Source of the DNA: Martelella endophytica
Lineage (GTDB): Bacteria; Pseudomonadota; Alphaproteobacteria; Rhizobiales; Rhizobiaceae
Length of the DNA: 64,000 bases
Assembly: GCF_000960975.1 (NCBI RefSeq)
Contig: NZ_CP010803.1
Span: 4,061,818-4,125,817, forward strand
Reading direction: 5' to 3'
Part shown: one piece after another, positions 56,937-64,000 of the stretch
How positions within the stretch are numbered: the stretch's first letter is position 1
How the letters are laid out: every line of letters begins with the position of its first letter
Notes under the pieces: generated by a model
What the model saw: the letters and a program-made list of their open reading frames with translations, nothing else
Told to the model about the DNA's origin: nothing
Database searches by the model: none
Made by a program: the position numbers and the translations under genes

Positions 56937-58157
56937 ATGGCTGACTTTCATCAAAACGGCGTCGTCGCCACGCTTCACAATCTGCGGGAGCGCTCGCTGC
57001 ACCGCGTCGAACGCGAACTGACGAGCTTTTCGGCGACCCGGCCGATCACGCTGATACTGCCCTCGCTGTTTTCCGAGCTCGAGGCCGAGGCGCTGGACAA
57101 TATCGTCAATCACCTTACCGAGGTGCCGTACATCTCCAATATCATCATCGGTCTCGATCGTGCCGATGAGGAGCAGTACCGCTTCGCGCTGAATTACTTC
57201 AAGCGCCTGCCGCAGAGCCACGTCGTCTTGTGGAACGACGGGCCGCGGATGAAGGCAGTGCATAACCGGCTGGACGATGCGGCGCTGGCGCCGAAGGAAC
57301 CCGGCAAGGGCCGCAATGTCTGGTATTGCATCGGCTATGTTCTCGGCGCCCGCAATTCCTCCGTCGTGGCGCTGCACGACTGCGACATCGTCACCTATTC
57401 GCGCGAAATGCTGGCGCGACTGGTCTATCCGGTCACCAACCCCGCCTTCCCTTACGTCTTCTCCAAGGGCTACTATCCGCGCATCGCCGATGGCTCGCTG
57501 AATGGCCGCGTCACCCGCCTTCTGGTGACGCCGCTGCTGCTGAGCCTCGAGAAGACCATCGGCCATCAGCCTTATATCGACTACCTGAAGGCCTTCCGCT
57601 ATCCGCTCGCCGGCGAGTTCGCCATGCGCACCCACATCCTGCCCGATATCCGCATTCCGTGGGACTGGGGTCTGGAGATCGGCGTTCTGTCAGAGCTCTG
57701 GCGCAACTATTCCAACACCGCCATCTGCCAGGTCGACATCTCCGACGCCTATGACCACAAGCACCAGCCGCTTTCGGCCGAAGACGCCAAGGCCGGGCTG
57801 TCGCGCATGTCGACCGATATCTGCAAGGCGGTGTTCCGCAAGCTCGCCACCGACGGGGTCACCTTCTCGCAGGAGACGCTGCGAACGGTGAAGGCGGCCT
57901 ATTTCCGCACCGCCCTGGATCTTGTCGAAATCTATCACAACGATGCCCGGATGAACGGCCTTTCGACCGACCGTCACAAAGAAGAACAGGCCGTCGAACT
58001 TTTCGCCAAGAACCTGATCGACGCCGGCAATTCCTTCCTGGAAGAGCCGGACGCCACCCCGCTGATGCCGCGCTGGAACCGCGTCTTGAGCGCCATTCCG
58101 GACATTCTTGACGAAATGCAGGCTGCCGTGGCCGCCGACATGGCGGAATACGGCTGA
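56937..58157 (+). CDS. Glycosyltransferase, probable glucosyl-3-phosphoglycerate synthase
   Basis: A 406-residue cytosolic GT-A protein. ITLILPSLFSELEAEALDNIV at the start, the metal-binding DxD in VVALHDCDIVTYSREM (near residue 148), and DWGLEIGVLSELWRN near residue 242 resemble the GT81 glucosyl-3-phosphoglycerate synthase group. With the phosphatase gene 52 bp upstream it forms a two-step route to glucosylglycerate, a compatible solute. The sugar donor is not proven by sequence. Confidence 0.72.
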   Translation: MADFHQNGVVATLHNLRERSLHRVERELTSFSATRPITLILPSLFSELEAEALDNIVNHLTEVPYISNIIIGLDRADEEQYRFALNYFKRLPQSHVVLWNDGPRMKAVHNRLDDAALAPKEPGKGRNVWYCIGYVLGARNSSVVALHDCDIVTYSREMLARLVYPVTNPAFPYVFSKGYYPRIADGSLNGRVTRLLVTPLLLSLEKTIGHQPYIDYLKAFRYPLAGEFAMRTHILPDIRIPWDWGLEIGVLSELWRNYSNTAICQVDISDAYDHKHQPLSAEDAKAGLSRMSTDICKAVFRKLATDGVTFSQETLRTVKAAYFRTALDLVEIYHNDARMNGLSTDRHKEEQAVELFAKNLIDAGNSFLEEPDATPLMPRWNRVLSAIPDILDEMQAAVAADMAEYG

Positions 58158-58271
58158 GACGAGGGTTTCCGGCAGAACGGTCACAAATCCATTACGCAGC
58201 AGTAATAGTTTCCATTCGTCCAATCGCCGTATTAATCTCAGGCTGGTTGTATCCTTTTGGGAGCTCTCGTG

Positions 58272-59393
58272 ATGTCCAATACGTTTTTCGACCATTCCGC
58301 CGACTTCGGCCGCCGTCATTTCCTCACGCTTTCGGCTGCCGCCATCGCTTTCGCGACGGCGCTGCCCGGCATCTCCGCGGCAGCGGATTTCGACCAGGCG
58401 CTTGTCGACGCCGCCAAGGGCGAAGGCACGCTGAACTCGATTGCCCTTCCGCCGGACTGGGCCAATTATGGCAAGATGATCTCGACCTTCGAGGAGAAGT
58501 TCGGCCTCAAGGTCAACAACCAGTCGCCGAACGCCTCCTCGGCGCAGGAGCTGCAGGCGATCCGCTCGACCAAGGGCCAGTCCCGCGCCGTTGACGTTGT
58601 CGACGTCGGTTCCTCCTTCGCGCTCGCCGGCACAAAGGAAGGCCTGTTTGAGCCCTACAAGGTCTCGACCTGGGACAGCATCCCGGCCGAGATGAAGGAT
58701 GCCGATGGCAACTGGTACGGCGACTATTTCGGTGTGATCTCGTTTGTCGTGAACACCAACATCGTCAAGAACGTCCCGCAGAGCTGGTCCGACCTGCTGA
58801 AGCCGGAATACAAGGGTCAGATCGCGCTGAACGGTTCGCCGATGGGCGCTGCCGCCGCCTTCTCCGGCGTCTGGGCAGCGTCTCTGGCCAATGGTGGTTC
58901 GCTTGACGATATCGAGCCCGGTATCAAGTTCTTCGCCGAGCTTTCGAAATCCGGCAACTTCATTCCGGTTGACGCCACGCCGGCGACGCTGCAGAGCGGC
59001 CAGACCCCGATCGTCATCGACTGGGACTATCTGAACCTCGGCTACCAGAAGCAGTTTGCCTCGACCACGCCGCTTCAGGTCGTGATCCCCTCCGACGGCG
59101 TCTTCGGCAACTATTATGCCCAGGCGATCAGCGCCTTTGCCGCCAATCCGTCGGCCGCCAAGCTCTGGGAGGAATTCGTCTACTCCGACGAGGGCCAGCT
59201 CATCTACCTTGAAGGCTTCGCCCACCCTGCCCGCTTCAACGACATGGTCGAACGCGGCGTCATCCCGGAAGAGCTGATGAACGCGCTGCCGCCGGCCGAG
59301 CCCTATCAGCAGGTCAAGTTCCCGAACTCGGACCAGTCGGAAAAGGCGCAGTCGACGCTCCAGGCCAATTGGCAGAACGAAGTCGGAAACTGA
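58272..59393 (+). CDS. ABC transporter substrate-binding protein (family 1, Tat-exported)
   Basis: A 373-residue periplasmic binding protein. The N-terminus has a twin-arginine motif, DFGRRHFLTLSAAAIA, ending at AAA near residue 39. The mature part shows the iron/spermidine-type fold (GTLNSIALPPDW, DVVDVGSSFALAG, IVIDWDYLNLGY). The ligand is not determined; polyamine, phosphonate or iron are all possible for this group. I chose the ATG at 58272 over a TTG at 58257. The genes for two permeases and an ATPase follow. Confidence 0.88.
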   Translation: MSNTFFDHSADFGRRHFLTLSAAAIAFATALPGISAAADFDQALVDAAKGEGTLNSIALPPDWANYGKMISTFEEKFGLKVNNQSPNASSAQELQAIRSTKGQSRAVDVVDVGSSFALAGTKEGLFEPYKVSTWDSIPAEMKDADGNWYGDYFGVISFVVNTNIVKNVPQSWSDLLKPEYKGQIALNGSPMGAAAAFSGVWAASLANGGSLDDIEPGIKFFAELSKSGNFIPVDATPATLQSGQTPIVIDWDYLNLGYQKQFASTTPLQVVIPSDGVFGNYYAQAISAFAANPSAAKLWEEFVYSDEGQLIYLEGFAHPARFNDMVERGVIPEELMNALPPAEPYQQVKFPNSDQSEKAQSTLQANWQNEVGN

Positions 59394-59397
59394 GCAG

Positions 59398-60330
59398 ATG
59401 GCCGACAGTCATCTGCCGGCCAGCGCCGCCCTTCCGGGCGGCGCATCCGACGGCCACTATCCCGAAAAGCCGGCAGTGCGCAGGCGGCAGGGGCTCGCCT
59501 CCCTCATCCCCTGGTTCTTCATCGCGCTCTTTTTCCTCTTCATCACCGCATTCCTGATCCTGCCGTCGATCACCGTTCTTCTCGGCGCCTTCTTCGAAAA
59601 TGGTGCACCGACGCTGAAATTCGTCCGCCAGATCTTCGGGCGGCACTATCTCCACGCCTATATCGTCACCACCGAGCTTGCCGCGCTGACCGCCCTGATC
59701 GCGACCGTCGCCGGCCTGGTAACGGCCCATATCGTGCAGATGCGCGGCACGCCCCAATGGGTGCGCACCGGCATCACCTCGTTTTCCGGCGTCGCGGCGA
59801 ACTTCGCCGGCGTGCCGCTGGCCTTCGCCTTCATCTCGACGCTCGGCACGCTCGGCATGGTCACCGTCTGGCTGAAAGTGATCGGGATCGATATCTACAG
59901 CCAGGGCTTCTCGCTCTTTACCTTCACCGGCCTCACCATCACCTACCTCTATTTCCAGGTTCCGCTGATGGTGATCGTGATCACGCCCGCCGTTCAGGGC
60001 ATGCGCAAGGAATGGCGTGAGGCCTGTGACAATCTTGGCGGATCGTCCTTCACCTACTGGCGCAGGATCGGCATCCCGATCCTCACGCCGCCGACGCTTG
60101 CCGGCTTCATCCTCCTGTTCGGCAATGCGTTTGCCTCCTACGCCACGCCCTATGCGCTGACTTCGGGCCTCATCCCGCTGGTACCAACCGAAATCGGCAA
60201 TCTGCTCTCCGGCAATGTCATGGCCGCACCCCAGCTCGGTCAGGCGCTGGCGCTCGGCATGATCGTCGTCATGGGGCTTGCCATGCTCCTCTACTGGCTG
60301 CTGCAGAAGTGGGCTTCGAAATGGCGATAG
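59398..60330 (+). CDS. ABC transporter permease, first subunit
   Basis: A 310-residue membrane protein with six hydrophobic helices and the permease EAA loop (EWREACDNLGGSSFTYWRRIGIPILTPP, near residue 205). It begins 5 bp after the binding-protein stop and overlaps the second permease gene by 10 nt. It forms half of the membrane channel of the importer. Confidence 0.9.
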   Translation: MADSHLPASAALPGGASDGHYPEKPAVRRRQGLASLIPWFFIALFFLFITAFLILPSITVLLGAFFENGAPTLKFVRQIFGRHYLHAYIVTTELAALTALIATVAGLVTAHIVQMRGTPQWVRTGITSFSGVAANFAGVPLAFAFISTLGTLGMVTVWLKVIGIDIYSQGFSLFTFTGLTITYLYFQVPLMVIVITPAVQGMRKEWREACDNLGGSSFTYWRRIGIPILTPPTLAGFILLFGNAFASYATPYALTSGLIPLVPTEIGNLLSGNVMAAPQLGQALALGMIVVMGLAMLLYWLLQKWASKWR

Positions 60331-61121
60331 CATCCCGCGCCGCAAGGCAGGCGAAACTTCATCGCGATCGGCCGGGCCTGCTCGCCTGGTTCTGGCTTGT
60401 GGTGGTCGCCGGCTATTTCATCCTGCCGCTGATCGCCATGGGAATGTTTTCCTTCTGGGCCGGCGGCTCGAACTACAACTTCAGCGCCTATGTGGCATTG
60501 TTCCAGGACGGCGACATGTGGCGCTCGCTTACCTTGTCGCTCAGGCTCGCGGTCGAGACCATCGTCATCACTCAGGTGCTGCTGATCCCGACGGTTCTGT
60601 TCGTGTCGCTGCGGGCGCCGAAGTTGCGCCTTGTGCTGGAGATGATCTCCAACATGCCCTTCGTGGTGCCAGCCATCGTCCTGGTGGCGGGCCTTTCGGC
60701 GCTCTACCGCGGCCCGTCCTGGTTCGTCTCTTCGCCGGAGTTCATGATCCCCGGCTATGTGATCCTGGCGCTGCCCTATACCTATCGTGCGCTCGACGTC
60801 GGTGTGCAGGCACTTGATGTGAAGACACTGACTCAGGCCGGCCTCAGCCTTGGCGCCTCCTGGACGCAGATCTTCCTTAGGGTGATCATCCCGAACCTGC
60901 GCAGCGCCATCATCGGCTCGACGCTCCTGATGCTCGCCATCGTGCTCGGCGAATTCACCTTCGCGAATGTGCTGCTGTTCAACACCTTCGCCGTCTATAT
61001 CAACTATATCGGCCAGACCTCGGGCACGGAGGCTGCGGCATTGTCGCTGTTCTCCTTCCTGTTCACCTGGCTTGCGATGCTCGGCATCATGATCACCGGC
61101 GCCAAGCGCGGTGGCCGCTGA
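60321..61121 (+). CDS. ABC transporter permease, second subunit
   Basis: A 266-residue membrane protein with six hydrophobic helices and the EAA-type loop (LTQAGLSLGASWTQIFLRVIIPNL, near residue 175). I used the ATG at 60321; a GTG at 60309 is also in frame. Overlap with the preceding gene implies coupled translation. It is the second half of the channel. Confidence 0.9.
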   Translation: MAIASRAARQAKLHRDRPGLLAWFWLVVVAGYFILPLIAMGMFSFWAGGSNYNFSAYVALFQDGDMWRSLTLSLRLAVETIVITQVLLIPTVLFVSLRAPKLRLVLEMISNMPFVVPAIVLVAGLSALYRGPSWFVSSPEFMIPGYVILALPYTYRALDVGVQALDVKTLTQAGLSLGASWTQIFLRVIIPNLRSAIIGSTLLMLAIVLGEFTFANVLLFNTFAVYINYIGQTSGTEAAALSLFSFLFTWLAMLGIMITGAKRGGR

Positions 61122-61133
61122 AGGAACTGCACC

Positions 61134-62207
61134 ATGGCAAACCTCACCGTCAGACAGGTCAACAAGTCCTATTCCGGCCGACCGGTTCTGAAGAACATCG
61201 ATGCCGAGCTGAAGTCCGGCGAACTCGTCACGCTTCTCGGTCCTTCAGGCTGCGGCAAGACCACGCTTCTCAGAATCATCGCCGGGCTGGAAAACACCGA
61301 TAGCGGCGAGATCCTGCTCGATGGCACCGATATCGCCGGCCTCGCCGCCAACCGCCGCAACATGGGCATGGTGTTCCAGGCCTACAGCCTGTTTCCGAAC
61401 ATGACGGCTGCCGAGAACGTCGGTTTCGGGCTCACCGTGCGTGGCCAGGGCTCCACCCGCATCAAGGCCCGTGTCGGCGAGTTGCTCGACCTTGTGGGCC
61501 TTACCGATTTTGCCCACAGCTATCCGCACCAGATGTCGGGCGGCATGCAACAGCGCGTGGCGCTGGCGCGTGCGCTTGCGATCGAGCCGAGCCTTCTGCT
61601 GCTCGATGAACCGCTGTCCGCACTTGATGCCAAGGTCAGGGTGCAACTGCGCGAAGAGATCCATCGTATCCAGAAGGAAACCGGCATCACCACCATCTTC
61701 GTCACGCATGACCAGGAAGAGGCGCTGTCGATCTCCGACCGGGTCGCGGTGATGTATCAGGGCCGCATCGACCAGTTCGCCGCCCCTGCCGATATCTACT
61801 ACAATCCCGCCACCCGCTTCGTGCTGGAATTCATCGGCACCTCGACCCGCCTCGACGGCAAGGTCATAGACGGCCAGTCCGGCGTCATAGACCTCGGCGG
61901 CCACCGCTTTGCCCACGAGGAGGCCAGAGGACTCGGCTCCGGCGAAGCGGTCTCCGTCTATGTACGCCCGGAAGCCTTTGCGCTTGCCGAACCCGACGGC
62001 GCCTCGGCCTTGCTCGGCAAGGTCAGCGATCGCACCTTCATGGGCGCCAATACCCGTGTCGAAGTCACGCTTGGCGACCGCCGCAGGCTCGTTGCCGATA
62101 TGCCGAGCACCGATGCCCGCCATCTTCCAGACGGCGCCGAGATCGCGCTGAGTTTCAGGCCCGATCACGCGCATCTGGTCAAGGGTGATCCGGCGTCCGG
62201 CCAGTGA
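61134..62207 (+). CDS. ABC transporter ATP-binding protein
   Basis: A 357-residue ATPase. Walker A is GPSGCGKTTLLR, the signature is MSGGMQQRVALARAL, Walker B is LLLLDEPLSALD, and the switch His is in FVTHDQEEALS. A C-terminal TOBE domain (after about residue 240) places it in the spermidine/iron/sulfate importer class. Two copies energise the importer encoded upstream. Confidence 0.95.
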   Translation: MANLTVRQVNKSYSGRPVLKNIDAELKSGELVTLLGPSGCGKTTLLRIIAGLENTDSGEILLDGTDIAGLAANRRNMGMVFQAYSLFPNMTAAENVGFGLTVRGQGSTRIKARVGELLDLVGLTDFAHSYPHQMSGGMQQRVALARALAIEPSLLLLDEPLSALDAKVRVQLREEIHRIQKETGITTIFVTHDQEEALSISDRVAVMYQGRIDQFAAPADIYYNPATRFVLEFIGTSTRLDGKVIDGQSGVIDLGGHRFAHEEARGLGSGEAVSVYVRPEAFALAEPDGASALLGKVSDRTFMGANTRVEVTLGDRRRLVADMPSTDARHLPDGAEIALSFRPDHAHLVKGDPASGQ

Positions 62208-62236
62208 CCGCCGGAGCTTTGCCCCAAACACAAAAA

Positions 62237-62260
62237 GGCGCGGCCCCGGAGGGACGCGCC
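62237..62260. terminator. Terminator hairpin, copy 1
   Basis: GGCGCG (62237-62242) pairs with CGCGCC (62255-62260), preceded by AAAAA. An identical 24-nt copy is at 62470-62493. Confidence 0.75.
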
Positions 62261-62297
62261 TCAGTGTGTTGACAAACCTTTCCTTAAACTCGGCGTC

Positions 62298-62320
62298 ATC
62301 CTCGTGCTTGACACGAGGAT
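62298..62320. repeat. REP-like palindrome 1
   Basis: ATCCTCGTG (62298-62306) pairs with CACGAGGAT (62312-62320) over a 5-nt loop, followed by CCAG. The format (stem next to GGATCCAG) is that of the dispersed palindromes of rhizobial genomes. Confidence 0.75.
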
Positions 62321-62382
62321 CCAGGCAGTGTGGCAAGGGCGCGCGATAAGTCTTCGGCAATTCAATGCGTTAATCCGCCTGG

Positions 62383-62405
62383 ATGCTCGGATCCAGTCCG
62401 AGCAT
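62383..62405. repeat. REP-like palindrome 2
   Basis: ATGCTCGGA (62383-62391) pairs with TCCGAGCAT (62397-62405) over TCCAG. It has the same 9-bp stem and 5-nt loop format as palindrome 1. Confidence 0.75.
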
Positions 62406-62469
62406 GACTCCTGTGGGGAGGCTCGCGGCGGGATCAACATACGCCTCCAAGGGTTTGCCAGTGTTCTGA

Positions 62470-62493
62470 GGCGCGGCCCCGGAGGGACGCGCC
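62470..62493. terminator. Terminator hairpin, copy 2
   Basis: Identical to 62237-62260 in all 24 nt, here followed by a T-rich run, so it can terminate plus-strand transcripts. Confidence 0.75.
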
Positions 62494-62518
62494 TTTTCTT
62501 TCGGCCAGATATCTCGAA

Positions 62519-64000
62519 CTAGTCGAGCATATAGGCAATGACCGAATCGCCTGGCGTGGTGCCGAGCGAGCCGTGGCCACCGGCTGCAATCACGATATAC
62601 TGCTTGCCGTCTTCGCCGCGATAGGTCATCGGCGTGGCCTGGCCACCTGCCGGAAGGTGATGCTTCCACAGCGTATTGCCGGTCTTCATGTCATAGCCGC
62701 GGATCGTGTCGTCGAGTGCGGCGCCTGAGAAGGCGACGCCACCGGCCGTCGTCAACAGGCCACCATGAGCGAGCATGCCCATCTCGAACGGGATCGGGAA
62801 CTTCACCCCAGCGATCTTCTCGCCGGCGACCGTACCGTTGCGATACTTCCAGGCGGTCTTGCCGGTCGTGAGATCGACGCCGACGCGCACGCCCCATGGC
62901 GGGGTATTGCACGGAAGTGCCAACACCGGCGATTCCATGTGCTTGATCGAGACCGCGTAAGGTCCGCCGAGGTTCTCGTTGCCGGGCTTCGATTCGCCGC
63001 CGGCACCGCCGGAGGAGAACATGCGCTTGTCGAGGTCGTCCTCGGGGCGCGGCACGAGGTGATAGACATAAGGCAGGAACTGCGGCGTCGCGATCATCCA
63101 CTTGTTGACCGGATCGACCGAGACCGAACCCCAGTTGAACACACCGATATTGCCCGGCCAGACGATCGAGCCGTCAATGGTCGGCGGCGTGAACGGATTG
63201 CCGTCATAACGGTTGGAGCGGAAGGTGGTGCGGCAGACCATCTGGTCGATCGGCGTGACGCCCCACATGTCGCTTTCCTTCAGCGGTGCCGGCGTGAAGG
63301 AGAGCGACGACATCGGCTGAATCGGCGACAGATTCTCGTTCGGAATGTCGGTTTCGGTCGAAACCTTCATTTCGTTGACCGGCAGGACCGGCTTGCCGTC
63401 GCGGCGGTCGAGAACCCAGACATTGCCGCCCTTGGTGGGCAGAACGACCGAAGGCACGTCCTCGCCATCATGCGGCAGCGTCATCAGCACCGGCTGGGAC
63501 GGATTATCGCGATCCCAGAGGTCATGGTAGGAGGTCTGGAACGTCCAGATCAGCCTGCCGGTCTTCAGGTCCAGCGCGGCGAGCGCATCGACGAAGCGCT
63601 GGTCTTCCTCCGAACGGAACACGCCGACCTGGTCGGGGCTCTTGTTGCCGAAGGGAATGTAGACCATGCCGAGGTTTTCATCGGCCGAAAGCTGCGTCCA
63701 GGCGACGGCCGAGTTCGGCTCGTAGAGTTCACCCGGCTCCAGCGGAGACGTGTCCTCCGGCTTGCCGGCATCGAACTTCCACACGACGTCGCCGGTGCGC
63801 ACGTCATAGGCGCGGATCACGCCCGACGGATTGTTTTCGTAGTAGTTGTCGGCAATGGCGCTGCCGAGGATCGCCAGATCCTCGGTGACAAGCGGGGCCG
63901 AGGTTTCCTGGTAGGTGGCGCGCTCAAGGTTGGGCATCTGCGCCTTGAGGTCGACGAAGCCCTGATCGCCAAACGTCTCGCAAAGCGCGCCGGTATCGGC
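62519..64000 (-). CDS. gcd: Membrane-bound PQQ-dependent glucose dehydrogenase, C-terminal part
   Basis: About 493 residues are visible; the gene runs off the right edge, so the membrane anchor and first propeller blades are missing. The eight-bladed propeller shows tryptophan-docking repeats (DVRTGDVVWKFDAG, DLKTGRLIWTFQTSYHDLWD, DMKTGNTLWKHHLP) and the closing YIVIAAGGHGSLGTTPGDSVIAYML typical of quinoprotein glucose dehydrogenase. It oxidises glucose to gluconolactone in the periplasm and reduces quinone. PQQ biosynthesis genes are not in the window. Confidence 0.9.
   Translation of the reverse strand, partial: ADTGALCETFGDQGFVDLKAQMPNLERATYQETSAPLVTEDLAILGSAIADNYYENNPSGVIRAYDVRTGDVVWKFDAGKPEDTSPLEPGELYEPNSAVAWTQLSADENLGMVYIPFGNKSPDQVGVFRSEEDQRFVDALAALDLKTGRLIWTFQTSYHDLWDRDNPSQPVLMTLPHDGEDVPSVVLPTKGGNVWVLDRRDGKPVLPVNEMKVSTETDIPNENLSPIQPMSSLSFTPAPLKESDMWGVTPIDQMVCRTTFRSNRYDGNPFTPPTIDGSIVWPGNIGVFNWGSVSVDPVNKWMIATPQFLPYVYHLVPRPEDDLDKRMFSSGGAGGESKPGNENLGGPYAVSIKHMESPVLALPCNTPPWGVRVGVDLTTGKTAWKYRNGTVAGEKIAGVKFPIPFEMGMLAHGGLLTTAGGVAFSGAALDDTIRGYDMKTGNTLWKHHLPAGGQATPMTYRGEDGKQYIVIAAGGHGSLGTTPGDSVIAYMLD

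Larger units (their letters stand above)
62208..62518. other. Intergenic region with terminators and REP-like palindromes
   Basis: 311 bp between the ABC ATPase and the glucose dehydrogenase genes, with no gene. It contains two identical 24-nt hairpin segments and two REP-like palindromes, annotated separately. Confidence 0.8.

Overview
The window looks like chromosome from a high-GC alphaproteobacterium of the order Hyphomicrobiales (Rhizobiales). Supporting signs are a gatC/gatA operon, ruvX, a standalone tuf, rlmB next to tRNA-Tyr and tRNA-Gly, an EcfG-type sigma factor, HWE-type kinase signalling and a GcrA-like protein. The genus cannot be fixed from sequence alone.

Left core (1-11094): the 3' end of dinB, a LytM/M23 lipoprotein, a small ParE-type toxin-antitoxin pair, a gatC-GNAT-gatA-GNAT operon, a UPF0173 hydrolase, ruvX, an AEC transporter, a VOC protein, tuf, a diguanylate cyclase and a small lipoprotein.

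Island (about 11142-54710): the 3' 47 nt of the tRNA-Gly(TCC) gene at 54664-54737 is duplicated with one mismatch at 11095-11141, in the same orientation. The remains of a tyrosine integrase lie next to the intact tRNA. This is the layout left by integration into a tRNA 3' end, and it delimits an island of about 43.6 kb. Its left three quarters (11.4-44.8 kb) are stress and respiration cargo: a PQQ-type sugar dehydrogenase, a large catalase, NDH-2, a complete alternative complex III plus caa3 oxidase operon, an HWE kinase, a response regulator, an EcfG-like sigma factor, a NepR-like ORF, a ferritin-like DUF892 protein, BON and PRC proteins, an SDR, a CYP152-like P450 and many small stress proteins. 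Thirteen exact GGAAC-N17-GTT sites (the EcfG general-stress consensus) sit in this cargo, nearly all directly upstream of genes, and several form back-to-back pairs. The island therefore appears to carry its own general-stress regulatory circuit together with its regulon. The response regulator is unusual: a receiver domain followed by what looks like a degenerate ECF sigma region 2, the reverse of the PhyR domain order.

The right quarter of the island (45.1-51.1 kb) is an early-region prophage remnant. It has divergent repressor/Cro-like genes with GGACA-N3-TGTCC operators, a GcrA-like regulator, a replication initiator with six 21-bp iterons inside its coding sequence, and a NusG/RfaH-like factor. 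No virion genes are seen. An IS21-family element (51320-53820) has removed the 5' part of the integrase gene, and its own istA is frameshifted, so the island is probably immobile now.

Right core (54.7-64 kb): tRNA-Gly, tRNA-Tyr, rlmB, a phosphatase and glycosyltransferase pair that probably makes a glycosylglycerate compatible solute, a four-gene ABC importer, REP-like palindromes, and the C-terminal part of a membrane PQQ glucose dehydrogenase running off the window.

Most long ORFs opposite real genes are GC-driven shadows and are not listed. All functional calls are from reading motifs by eye; no database search was run.
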